This document shows positions 9,469 through 16,676 of a stretch of 61,543 nucleotides of DNA, piece after piece. The notes below the pieces were generated by a model. That model made no database searches. It saw nothing but the letters and a program-made list of their open reading frames with translations, and had not been told where the DNA came from. The stretch lies in assembly GCA_029779535.1 (NCBI GenBank), contig JAKPAG010000101.1, positions 1-61,543 on the forward strand, given 5' to 3'. The position numbers and the translations under genes are program-made. Source of the DNA: Pseudomonadota bacterium (GTDB taxonomy: Bacteria; Pseudomonadota; Alphaproteobacteria; Sphingomonadales; Sphingomonadaceae). Each line of letters opens with the position of its first letter. Position 1 is the stretch's first letter.

Positions 9469-9948
9469 TTACAGCTGGTCGATCATGTAGTCGGCCGCGC
9501 TGACCTTGAATTCGCCCGGCGCTTCGACGTGGAGCTGTTCGACCACGCCGTCGTTGACCACCATCGAGAAGCGCTGCCCGCGCTTGCCCAGGCCGAAGCC
9601 GCTGCCGTCCATGGTCAGCCCCAGCGCTTCGGCAAGGTCGCCGTTGCCATCGGCCAGCATGGTCACGTCGGCGCTGCCGGCGGCCTTGCCCCATGCGCCC
9701 ATCACGAACGGATCGTTGACCGCGGTGCAGGCGATTTCGTCGATGCCCTTGGCCTTGAGGTCGGCGGCATGTTCGACGTAGCCCGGCAGGTGCTTGGCCG
9801 AGCAGGTCGGGGTGAACGCGCCCGGGACCGAGAACAGCGCAACGCGCTTGCCCTTGAAGTAGTCGGCCGACTGGACCTGTTCGGGGCCGTTTTCGCCGGC
9901 CTTCACCAGCTTCACGTCGGGCAGCTTGTCGCCAACAGCAATCGTCAT
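9469..9948 (-). CDS. Peroxiredoxin (Prx5/AhpE-like redoxin)
   Basis: The 159-residue product starts MTIAVGDKLPDVKL at 9948 behind a strong AGGAG. The motif PGAFTPTCSAKHLPGY holds the peroxidatic Cys49 with the Thr two residues before it, the pattern of Prx5-type peroxiredoxins, and FGLGKRGQRFSMVVNDG supplies the conserved Arg. It reduces hydrogen peroxide and organic peroxides using a thiol donor. No second conserved Cys is visible, so it may be of the 1-Cys or glutaredoxin-dependent kind. It diverges from the exported protein at 10120 and lies upstream of the DUF3147 gene. Confidence 0.9.
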   Translation of the reverse strand: MTIAVGDKLPDVKLVKAGENGPEQVQSADYFKGKRVALFSVPGAFTPTCSAKHLPGYVEHAADLKAKGIDEIACTAVNDPFVMGAWGKAAGSADVTMLADGNGDLAEALGLTMDGSGFGLGKRGQRFSMVVNDGVVEQLHVEAPGEFKVSAADYMIDQL

Positions 9949-10119
9949 GGTCACTCTCCTGTGTGGAATTTGCGAGTCTCTCGCAGGATATAGGCACGCC
10001 GCGCCGCAGGGCAACGCCCGGACATGGTAAATTTCGCTTTACCGGGCCACTTTAAGAATGAGTAAAGCGATTGGGCGAGCATGTCTCTCGCGGGGGTCGC
10101 CCCGCCGGGAGACTGCGAG

Positions 10120-10581
10120 ATGAAGATTGCACAGACCTTTGCGGCCGGGTTGGCCGCATGCGGCCTGCTGGCCGCCGTGCCGGCCAGCGCCGCACCGATG
10201 AGCAGCGCCGAGAAGCTGCGCCGGCTGGACATCATGCTGATGGTCACGGGCCTGCGCTGCCGGACCACGGCGGACAATTTCCAGGCCGATTACGGACGGT
10301 TTACCACCAACCACATCGCCGAACTCAACGCCGCCAGCAATGCGATGAAGGCCGAACTGGCGGGCCGCCACGGCGCGGCGGGCGCAGCCCGCGCGCTCGA
10401 CCGGCTGAGCGTGACCATGGCCAATTCCTATGGTCAGGGGCATCCTTGGCTCGATTGCCGCCAGCTCAAGCAGGTCACCCGCGGGCTGGCCGATGCGCGC
10501 GGCTCCGAACCGCTGGTCGCGGCGGCGGACCAGCTGCTGGAAAGCACCGGCACCCCCCAATTCGCCTGGCTGCGGCGCTAG
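10120..10581 (+). CDS. Exported hypothetical protein
   Basis: This 153-residue product has a clean signal peptide (MKIAQTFAAGLAACGLLAAVPASA, cleavage near residue 24). I do not recognise the mature domain: it is helical and contains Cys in GLRCRTTADNF and LDCRQLKQV that could pair in the periplasm. The frame opens earlier, at 10081, but the ATG at 10120 follows CCGGGAGACTGCGAG and begins the signal peptide. The stop lies only 4 bases before the palindrome that precedes ahcY, so the two genes probably have separate control. Confidence 0.72.
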   Translation: MKIAQTFAAGLAACGLLAAVPASAAPMSSAEKLRRLDIMLMVTGLRCRTTADNFQADYGRFTTNHIAELNAASNAMKAELAGRHGAAGAARALDRLSVTMANSYGQGHPWLDCRQLKQVTRGLADARGSEPLVAAADQLLESTGTPQFAWLRR

Positions 10582-10585
10582 GGCG

Positions 10586-10605
10586 ATATAAAGGCGGCTT
10601 TATAT
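10586..10605. promoter_or_regulatory. Perfect 20-bp palindrome upstream of ahcY, candidate operator
   Basis: ATATAAAG-GCGG-CTTTATAT: perfect 8-bp arms around a 4-base centre, starkly AT-rich against this background. It lies about 95 bases before the ahcY start. Short AT-rich palindromes of this size are typical ArsR-family operators, and the ArsR-type regulator SahR is known to control S-adenosylhomocysteine recycling genes in Proteobacteria. The link to SahR is inference; no regulator gene is adjacent. Confidence 0.55.
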
Positions 10606-10626
10606 TTGCCTCCACCCGGACGAGCA

Positions 10627-10663
10627 GGTAAGAGGCGGCGCAGACCAGGCGCTGCCCCTTATT
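10627..10663 (+). ncRNA. Stable hairpin in the ahcY 5' leader
   Basis: The mRNA leader can form a long hairpin: GGTAAG (10627-10632) and GGCGGCGC (10634-10641) pair with GCGCTGCC (10649-10656) and CTTATT (10658-10663), with one A/C mismatch and a 7-base loop. It sits between the palindrome and the AGGAG ribosome site. It does not match the SAH riboswitch consensus that I remember. It may only be a stable leader. Confidence 0.35.
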
Positions 10664-10699
10664 GCCGTGGGCTGCGCTTCCCGTGACAGGAGTTGCCGC

Positions 10700-12115
10700 G
10701 TGACCATCGCCGCCCAGACCGAACATGACTATGTGATTGCCGACCTCGGCCTCGCTGATTTCGGCCGCGCCGAAATTGCCATTGCTGAAACCGAAATGCC
10801 CGGCCTGATGGCGCTGCGCGAGGAATTCGGCGCCGCCCAGCCGCTCAAGGGCGCACGGATCACCGGCTCGCTGCACATGACGATCCAGACCGCGGTGCTG
10901 ATCGAAACCCTCGTCGCGCTGGGCGCCGAAGTGCGCTGGGCGACCTGCAACATCTTCTCCACCCAGGACCACGCCGCCGCCGCCATCGCCGCGCGGGGCA
11001 TCCCGGTCTTCGCCGTCAAGGGCGAAAGCCTGGCGGAATACTGGGACTATGTCGGCCGCATCTTCGACTGGGACGACGGGTCGGGCCGCACTGCCAACAT
11101 GATCCTGGATGATGGCGGCGACGCCACCATGTTCGCGCTGTGGGGCGCGCGCGTCGAAGCGGGCGAAGACCTGTTCGAGCCCAGCAACGCCGAGGAAATC
11201 GAGTTCTGCCGGGCGCTGAAGGAATTCCTCAAGCGCAAGCCCGGCTACCTGACCATGTCGGTCGCCCACATCAAGGGCGTGTCGGAAGAAACCACCACCG
11301 GCGTCCACCGCCTCTACCAGATCGCCAAGGACGGCAAGCTGCCGTTCCCCGCGATCAACGTGAACGACAGCGTCACCAAGTCGAAGTTCGACAACCTCTA
11401 TGGCTGCAAGGAATCGCTGGTCGACGCGATCCGCCGCGCGACCGACACCATGCTGGCCGGCAAGGTCGCCTGCGTGGCGGGCTTCGGCGACGTCGGCAAG
11501 GGCAGCGCCGCTTCGCTGCGCAACGGCGGCGCGCGCGTGATGGTTACCGAAATCGACCCGATTTGCGCGCTGCAGGCGGCGATGGAAGGCTATGAAGTCG
11601 TCACCATGGAAGAAGCCGTGCAGCGCTGCGACATCTTCGTCACCGCAACCGGCAACGAGGACGTGATCACCGCCGAGCACATGAAGGCGATGAAGCCGAT
11701 GAGCATCGTCTGCAACATCGGCCACTTCGACAGCGAAATCCAGATTTCGGCCCTGTCGAACTACAAGTGGACCGAAGTGAAGCCCGGCACCGACCTGGTC
11801 GAATTCCCCGACGGCAAGCAGATCATCATCCTGGCCAAGGGCCGCCTGGTGAACCTGGGCTGCGCCACCGGCCACCCCAGCTTCGTGATGAGCAGCAGCT
11901 TCACCAACCAGACCCTCGCCCAGATCGAACTGTTCACCAAGAACAGCGAATACAAGAACGAGGTCTATGTCCTGCCCAAGCACCTCGACGAGAAGGTCGC
12001 GGCGCTGCACCTGGAAAAGCTGGGCGTGAAGCTGACCAAGCTCAGCCAGAAGCAGGCCGACTATATCGGCGTTTCGGCGGAAGGCCCGTTCAAGCCGGAT
12101 CACTATCGCTACTGA
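10700..12115 (+). CDS. ahcY: S-adenosylhomocysteine hydrolase
   Basis: The 471-residue enzyme cleaves S-adenosylhomocysteine to adenosine and homocysteine, clearing the product inhibitor of SAM-dependent methylation. It shows the N-terminal substrate region with [16 protein letters not shown], the NAD-binding [21 protein letters not shown], and the C-terminal [15 protein letters not shown]...PDHYRY. Length is that of the bacterial/plant form. The start is the GTG at 10700, preceded by AGGAG at 10689-10693, giving [15 protein letters not shown]; the longer upstream frame lacks similarity. The gene appears monocistronic and is preceded by a perfect palindrome and a leader hairpin. Confidence 0.95.
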   Translation: MTIAAQTEHDYVIADLGLADFGRAEIAIAETEMPGLMALREEFGAAQPLKGARITGSLHMTIQTAVLIETLVALGAEVRWATCNIFSTQDHAAAAIAARGIPVFAVKGESLAEYWDYVGRIFDWDDGSGRTANMILDDGGDATMFALWGARVEAGEDLFEPSNAEEIEFCRALKEFLKRKPGYLTMSVAHIKGVSEETTTGVHRLYQIAKDGKLPFPAINVNDSVTKSKFDNLYGCKESLVDAIRRATDTMLAGKVACVAGFGDVGKGSAASLRNGGARVMVTEIDPICALQAAMEGYEVVTMEEAVQRCDIFVTATGNEDVITAEHMKAMKPMSIVCNIGHFDSEIQISALSNYKWTEVKPGTDLVEFPDGKQIIILAKGRLVNLGCATGHPSFVMSSSFTNQTLAQIELFTKNSEYKNEVYVLPKHLDEKVAALHLEKLGVKLTKLSQKQADYIGVSAEGPFKPDHYRY

Positions 12116-12125
12116 TCGACAGCTT

Positions 12126-12164
12126 TGCGCGCGCGTCCCGGTTGTATTCCGGCGCGCGCGCGCA
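12126..12164. terminator. Alternating CG hairpin between ahcY and divL
   Basis: TGCGCGCGCG (12126-12135) can pair with CGCGCGCGCA (12155-12164) around a loop of about 19 bases, right after the ahcY stop. There is no T-tract, so Rho-independent termination is uncertain. Confidence 0.4.
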
Positions 12165-12176
12165 TAGCTGGAAAGC

Positions 12177-14534
12177 ATGACGCTGACCCCCACTGCCGCG
12201 ATGCTGATCGCCCTGCTGCTGGCGGGGTGGGTCATCGCGGCCGCCTGGGCGTGGCAGGCCGCGCGGCGGCGTGAGCGCAAGGCCGATGCCGGGCAGCGCC
12301 AGGCCCGGCGCCTCGCCAAGATGGTCGATGAAAGCCCGGCCCTGCCGCTGCTGGTCCGCGCCGATGGCAAGATCGAGGCGCCGCAGCGGCTGGCCAACTG
12401 GCTGGGGCTGGAGCGTGTTCCCCAGTTCCTGACCGAGCTGGACGGCGGGCGGATCGACGGCGGCGGAGGCGGGCTGACCCGCGAGCAGCTGGAACAGCTG
12501 AGCGAAGCGGTGCGCCGCACGCAGAAAACCGCCGCGCCGTTCCGCATGGTCGTCACCCCGCGTGGCTCGAACCGCAGCCTGGCGCTGCGCGGGCATCTGG
12601 CCGATCCGGCGGTGTCGCCGGGCGGGGCGGCGCTGGTCTGGGTGTTCGACTTTTCCGATAGCGAAAGCGAACTGGTGCAACTGCGCGCCGAAACGGCCCG
12701 CGCCCGCAGCGATTTCGCCGCGCTGGTCGGCCTGATCGAGGCCGCGCCGATGCCGATGTGGTTCCGCGCCCCTGATGGCGCGCTGCAACTGGTCAACCAC
12801 GCTTATGTCAGCGCCGTCGCCGGCAAGGACGCGCGCGCTGTCGTGGCCGACGGGGTGGAACTGGTCGAAAGCGTTGATGGGCTTACCGCCCGGCAGGTCG
12901 CCTTGCAGGCCGCGGCCAAGCAATTGCCGATCGAGCGGATCGTCACCGCCACGATCGACGGCGCGCGCCGGGCGCTGCGCGTGTCCGACCTGCCGCTGGG
13001 CGAGGAAGGCATTGCCGGCTATGCCGTCGACATCGAGGACATGGAGGAGCAGGCCCGCGCCTTCCGCGCCTTCCGCGATGCCCAGCGCGCGATGCTCGAC
13101 CAGCTGTCCGCCGGGGTCGCCCAGTTCGATGCCAAGCGCCAGCTGACCTTTGCCAACCAGCCGTTCCAGCGCCTGTTCGCGCTGAAACCCGCCGTGATGC
13201 TCGATCCGCCGCCGTTCGAACGGCTGCTCGATCTGGCGCGCGATGCCGGGCGGGTGCCAGAAGCGCGCGATTTTCCGGCCTGGCGGCGCGAACGGACGGC
13301 CTGGTTCCTGGCCAGCGCTGCGCAGGAGGAAGCCTGGGTCCTGGCCGATGGCACGCACCTGCGCGTGGTGGCCCAGCCGCTGCCCGATGGCGGGATGCTG
13401 CTGATTGCCGAGGACCGGACCGAGCAGCTGCGCCTGTCCGCCGTGCGTGACACCCTGCTGCGCACCCGCACCGCCACCTTCGACAGCCTGTTCGAATCGG
13501 TCGCGGTGTTCGCTCCCGATGGCCGCTTGCAATTGTGGAACCGCCGCTTTGCCGCCGATTGGGGGCTGGATGAAAGCCATCTGGAAGGTCACCCCCGGAT
13601 CGACAGCCTGCTTGAACGGATCGCACGCCGCCTGGCCAAGCCGGTCAAGGCCCGGGCCGTGGGCGATGTGGTCCGCGCCGCCACACTGGACCGCAAGCAG
13701 ACCGGCGGCCGCGCGCTGCTGGCCGATGGCCGCACGCTGGAATTTGCCGGGGTGCCGCTGCCGGATGGCAACGGCCTGCTGACCGTGCTGGACATCACCG
13801 ATTCGCAAAAGGCGGAGGACGCCCTGCGCGAACGCAATTCCGCGCTGGAAGAAGCCGACGCGATGAAGACCCGCTTCCTGGCCAACATGAGCTACGAATT
13901 CCGCACGCCGCTGACTTCGATCGGCGGCTTTGCCGAACTGCTCGAAGCGGGGCTGGGCGGCGACCTGTCGGACCAGGGCAAGGAATATGTCGGCGCGATC
14001 CTGACTTCGGTCGAGCGGCTGGGCGAACAGATCGAAAGCGTGCTCGACCTGTCGCAAAGCGAAGCGGGCATGTTGCCACTGGCGCGCGACGAGATCGAGC
14101 TGTTCCCGCTGGTCACCAAGCTGGTCGAGGACCGCGCCCAGCGCATCCGCGACGGCGGCCTCTCGCTCGACCTGCGCGGCGACCAGGGCGTGGGCCGGAT
14201 CTCCGGCGATCGCCGCCGCCTGGCCCGCGCGATCGGCCATGTAATCGACAATGCGATCACCGCCACGCCGCAGGGCGGGCGCATCCTGGTCGAACTGTCG
14301 GGCCGCAAGGGGCACGCGCAGATCGTCATTTCCGACAACGGCCCGGGGATGGACGCGGCCACGCTCGCCCGCGCGCTCGACGGGCTGAAACTGACCGCCG
14401 ATGGCAAGACGGTGGAACGCCGCCAGGGCCTGGGCCTGCCGCTCGCCCGCCAGCTGGTCGAAGCCCACGGCGGCACGCTGACCCTGCATAGCGAACCGGG
14501 GCAGGGCACTGCCGCGATCATCGAGCTGCCGTGA
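12177..14534 (+). CDS. divL: DivL-type PAS sensor kinase with Tyr in the H-box
   Basis: A 785-residue membrane protein: an N-terminal transmembrane helix (LIALLLAGWVIAAAWAW), two to three PAS-like domains over about 180-540, a dimerisation helix, and an HATPase domain from about 680 to the end with N-box VIDNAITATPQ, G1 ISDNGPGMD and G2 GLGLPLARQLVEAHGG. The H-box reads FLANMSYEFRTPLTSI: Tyr573 (codon TAC at 13893-13895) replaces the phospho-accepting His. This is the hallmark of Caulobacter DivL (Tyr550, about 770 residues), a pseudokinase that acts with DivK and CckA to control CtrA and asymmetric division. Length, domain order and the following tsaE-amgK-murU-addBA genes agree with DivL. 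The role in this organism is inferred by homology. Confidence 0.85.
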   Translation: MTLTPTAAMLIALLLAGWVIAAAWAWQAARRRERKADAGQRQARRLAKMVDESPALPLLVRADGKIEAPQRLANWLGLERVPQFLTELDGGRIDGGGGGLTREQLEQLSEAVRRTQKTAAPFRMVVTPRGSNRSLALRGHLADPAVSPGGAALVWVFDFSDSESELVQLRAETARARSDFAALVGLIEAAPMPMWFRAPDGALQLVNHAYVSAVAGKDARAVVADGVELVESVDGLTARQVALQAAAKQLPIERIVTATIDGARRALRVSDLPLGEEGIAGYAVDIEDMEEQARAFRAFRDAQRAMLDQLSAGVAQFDAKRQLTFANQPFQRLFALKPAVMLDPPPFERLLDLARDAGRVPEARDFPAWRRERTAWFLASAAQEEAWVLADGTHLRVVAQPLPDGGMLLIAEDRTEQLRLSAVRDTLLRTRTATFDSLFESVAVFAPDGRLQLWNRRFAADWGLDESHLEGHPRIDSLLERIARRLAKPVKARAVGDVVRAATLDRKQTGGRALLADGRTLEFAGVPLPDGNGLLTVLDITDSQKAEDALRERNSALEEADAMKTRFLANMSYEFRTPLTSIGGFAELLEAGLGGDLSDQGKEYVGAILTSVERLGEQIESVLDLSQSEAGMLPLARDEIELFPLVTKLVEDRAQRIRDGGLSLDLRGDQGVGRISGDRRRLARAIGHVIDNAITATPQGGRILVELSGRKGHAQIVISDNGPGMDAATLARALDGLKLTADGKTVERRQGLGLPLARQLVEAHGGTLTLHSEPGQGTAAIIELP

Positions 14535-14980
14535 TCGTTCCCTTGCCAGATCTGGCCGCAACCGCGGCGCTGGGCGAGCGGATCGCCGCCGCCCTGCAGC
14601 CGGGCGACGTGGTGGCGCTGGAAGGCGGGCTGGGCGCGGGCAAGACCACGCTGGCCCGCGCGATCATCGCCGCGCTGGGCCATCAGGGCGAAGTGCCCAG
14701 TCCCAGCTTTGCGATCATCGAAACCTACGCGCCGCCGCAGGTTCGCCTGCCGCTGGTCCATGCCGATTTCTACCGGCTGAACGCCCCGCACGAGGCCGAG
14801 GAACTGGGGCTGGACGACTATCGCGATGGCGCCGCGCTGCTGGCCGAATGGCCTGATAAGGCGGGCGGATTCTCCCACGAGCCGGGCTGCCTTTCGATCC
14901 GGCTGGAAACTGCGGACAGCGGGCGGATTGCCATTGTCGAACCCGGTTCCGATTGGCTAGTGCGCGAGGGATGGAACTGA
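14531..14980 (+). CDS. tsaE: tRNA t6A biosynthesis ATPase TsaE
   Basis: This 149-residue P-loop protein works with TsaB, TsaC and TsaD to make N6-threonylcarbamoyladenosine at position 37 of ANN-decoding tRNAs. It shows Walker A GGLGAGKTTLAR (about 32-43), the SPSFAIIETY segment, VHADFYRL and LAEWPDKAG, as in the family. The GTG start overlaps the divL stop in GTGA (14531-14534), indicating translational coupling. Length is normal. Confidence 0.92.
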   Translation: MIVPLPDLAATAALGERIAAALQPGDVVALEGGLGAGKTTLARAIIAALGHQGEVPSPSFAIIETYAPPQVRLPLVHADFYRLNAPHEAEELGLDDYRDGAALLAEWPDKAGGFSHEPGCLSIRLETADSGRIAIVEPGSDWLVREGWN

Positions 14981-15957
14981 ACCTGCCCGCCGGGCTCGAC
15001 GCCTTTCTTGCCAATGCCGGATGGGGCGATGCCGCCATCGAACCGCTGGCCGGAGACGCCTCGTTCCGCCGCTATTTCCGCCTCCGCCGCGACAGTGGCC
15101 AGACCGCGATGCTGATGGACGCGCCCCCGCCGAACGAGGATCCGCAGCCGTTCCTGCGCGCCGCCCGGTGGCTGGACGCCAACGGCCTGCGCGCGCCGCG
15201 CGTGCTGGCCGATGATGCCGGGCGCGGCCTCGTGCTGCTGGAAGATTTTGGCGAGGTGCGGATGCGCGAATACCTCGACGAATGGCCTGCGGACGAGCGC
15301 GAGGTCTATACCGCCGCGATCGACGCGCTGGTCGAATTGCACCGCCTGCCGGCCGGGCCGTTCCTCGATTACTCGATGCAGGAATACCAGCGCGAGGCGA
15401 AGCTGTTCGTTGACTGGTATTGCCCGGCGCAGAACCTCTATGTCGATGGGCCGGGCTATGCCGCGGCCTGGGAACAGGTGCTGGCGCCGATGCTGCCGCG
15501 CCAGCGCCCTGGGGTGACGGTGCTGCGCGATTACCACGCCGAAAACATCATGCTGCTGGGGTCGCTGCGCGCACAGGGCCTGCTCGATTTCCAGGACGCG
15601 CTGGTGGGCCATCCAGCCTATGACCTGGTGTCGCTGCTGCAGGATGCGCGGCGCGACGTTTCGCCCGAGCTGGAAGCGGAAATGTTCGATTACTACGCCG
15701 GCAAGACCGGGGCGGGCGATGATTTCCTGGCCGACTATGCCCGGCTCGGCGCGCAGCGCAACGCCAAGATCGTCGGCATTTTCGTCCGTCTGTGGAAGCG
15801 CGACGGCAAGCCGAAATACCTCTCCTACATCCCGCGCGTCTGGCAGGCGCTGGAACGCGACCTGACCCACCCGGCGCTGGAACCGGTGGCGCAGTGGTTT
15901 GCCGCCAACGTGCCCGCCGCGCTGCGCGAGGCAGGCGGGGGCAGCTTCGCGGTATGA
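14971..15957 (+). CDS. amgK: Anomeric N-acetylmuramate/N-acetylglucosamine kinase AmgK
   Basis: The 328-residue product has the aminoglycoside-phosphotransferase kinase fold: a nucleotide-loop GDASFRRYFRL near 25-35, the catalytic-loop segment LRDYHAENIMLL around residues 186-197, and the metal-binding LLDFQDALVGHPAYDL. Family members beside murU are AmgK, which phosphorylates the anomeric carbon of MurNAc or GlcNAc in peptidoglycan recycling. The ATG at 14971 overlaps tsaE by 10 bases; a TTG 18 bases upstream is in frame. The murU gene follows in an ATGA overlap, which supports AmgK over a generic phosphotransferase. Confidence 0.85.
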   Translation: MELNLPAGLDAFLANAGWGDAAIEPLAGDASFRRYFRLRRDSGQTAMLMDAPPPNEDPQPFLRAARWLDANGLRAPRVLADDAGRGLVLLEDFGEVRMREYLDEWPADEREVYTAAIDALVELHRLPAGPFLDYSMQEYQREAKLFVDWYCPAQNLYVDGPGYAAAWEQVLAPMLPRQRPGVTVLRDYHAENIMLLGSLRAQGLLDFQDALVGHPAYDLVSLLQDARRDVSPELEAEMFDYYAGKTGAGDDFLADYARLGAQRNAKIVGIFVRLWKRDGKPKYLSYIPRVWQALERDLTHPALEPVAQWFAANVPAALREAGGGSFAV

Positions 15958-16676
15958 GCAGCGCGGTTCCGGGCACGGCGATGATAATGGCCGCGGGCAA
16001 GGGCACGCGGATGATGCCACTGACCGCGACCCGGCCCAAGCCGCTGGTCGAAGTGGCGGGGAGCACGCTGCTCGATCATGTGCTGGACCTGCTGCGCGGC
16101 GCCGGGGTGGGGCGGATCGTGGTCAACGTCCATTACCTGGCCGATCAGATCGAGGCGCACCTGGCCGCTCATGCCGGTGATTTGGCCGTGGCGATTTCGG
16201 ACGAGCGCGCATTGCTGCGCGACACCGGTGGCGGGTTGGTCAAGGCGCTGCCCCTGATCCCGGACGATCCGTTCTTCTGCATCAATGCCGACAACTGGTT
16301 CACTGATGGAGGCGAAAACCTGCTCCGCCGCATGGCTGATGCCTGGGACGCGGAGCGGATGGACGTGCTGATGCTGGTGGTCCCGTTCGAGCGCGCGGGC
16401 AACACGCAGGGGACCGGCGATTTCGACCTGGCCGCCGATGGCCGCCTGTCGCGCGAAGGGGGCAAGCGCGCCCGGCCCTATGTCTGGACCGGGGTGCAAT
16501 TGCTGGCCCGCCACGTGGTGGCCGATCCGCCGGCTGACGTGTTCTCGACCAACGTGTTCTGGGACCGGGCGATTGCCCGGGGGCGCTGCTACGGGTTGGT
16601 CCACCAGGGCGGCTGGTTCGATGTGGGCTATCCCGAAGCGATCGGCCTGACCGAGGCGGCGCTGGCTCGTGGCTGA
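15954..16676 (+). CDS. murU: N-acetylmuramate-1-phosphate uridylyltransferase MurU
   Basis: A 240-residue nucleotidyltransferase with the signature MIMAAGKGTRMMPLTATRPKPLVEV at residues about 10-34, then VNVHYLADQI and the acidic INADNWFTDGG. MurU turns MurNAc-1-phosphate into UDP-MurNAc, so with AmgK it returns wall sugars directly to peptidoglycan synthesis and bypasses MurA, the fosfomycin target. The ATG overlaps the amgK stop (15954-15957). Similar enzymes activate other sugars; the amgK neighbour decides the call. Confidence 0.87.
   Translation: MSSAVPGTAMIMAAGKGTRMMPLTATRPKPLVEVAGSTLLDHVLDLLRGAGVGRIVVNVHYLADQIEAHLAAHAGDLAVAISDERALLRDTGGGLVKALPLIPDDPFFCINADNWFTDGGENLLRRMADAWDAERMDVLMLVVPFERAGNTQGTGDFDLAADGRLSREGGKRARPYVWTGVQLLARHVVADPPADVFSTNVFWDRAIARGRCYGLVHQGGWFDVGYPEAIGLTEAALARG

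Noticed and set aside
10606..10699. SAH riboswitch upstream of ahcY
   Set aside because: The conserved core I remember for that class is not found; only a plain long hairpin is seen.
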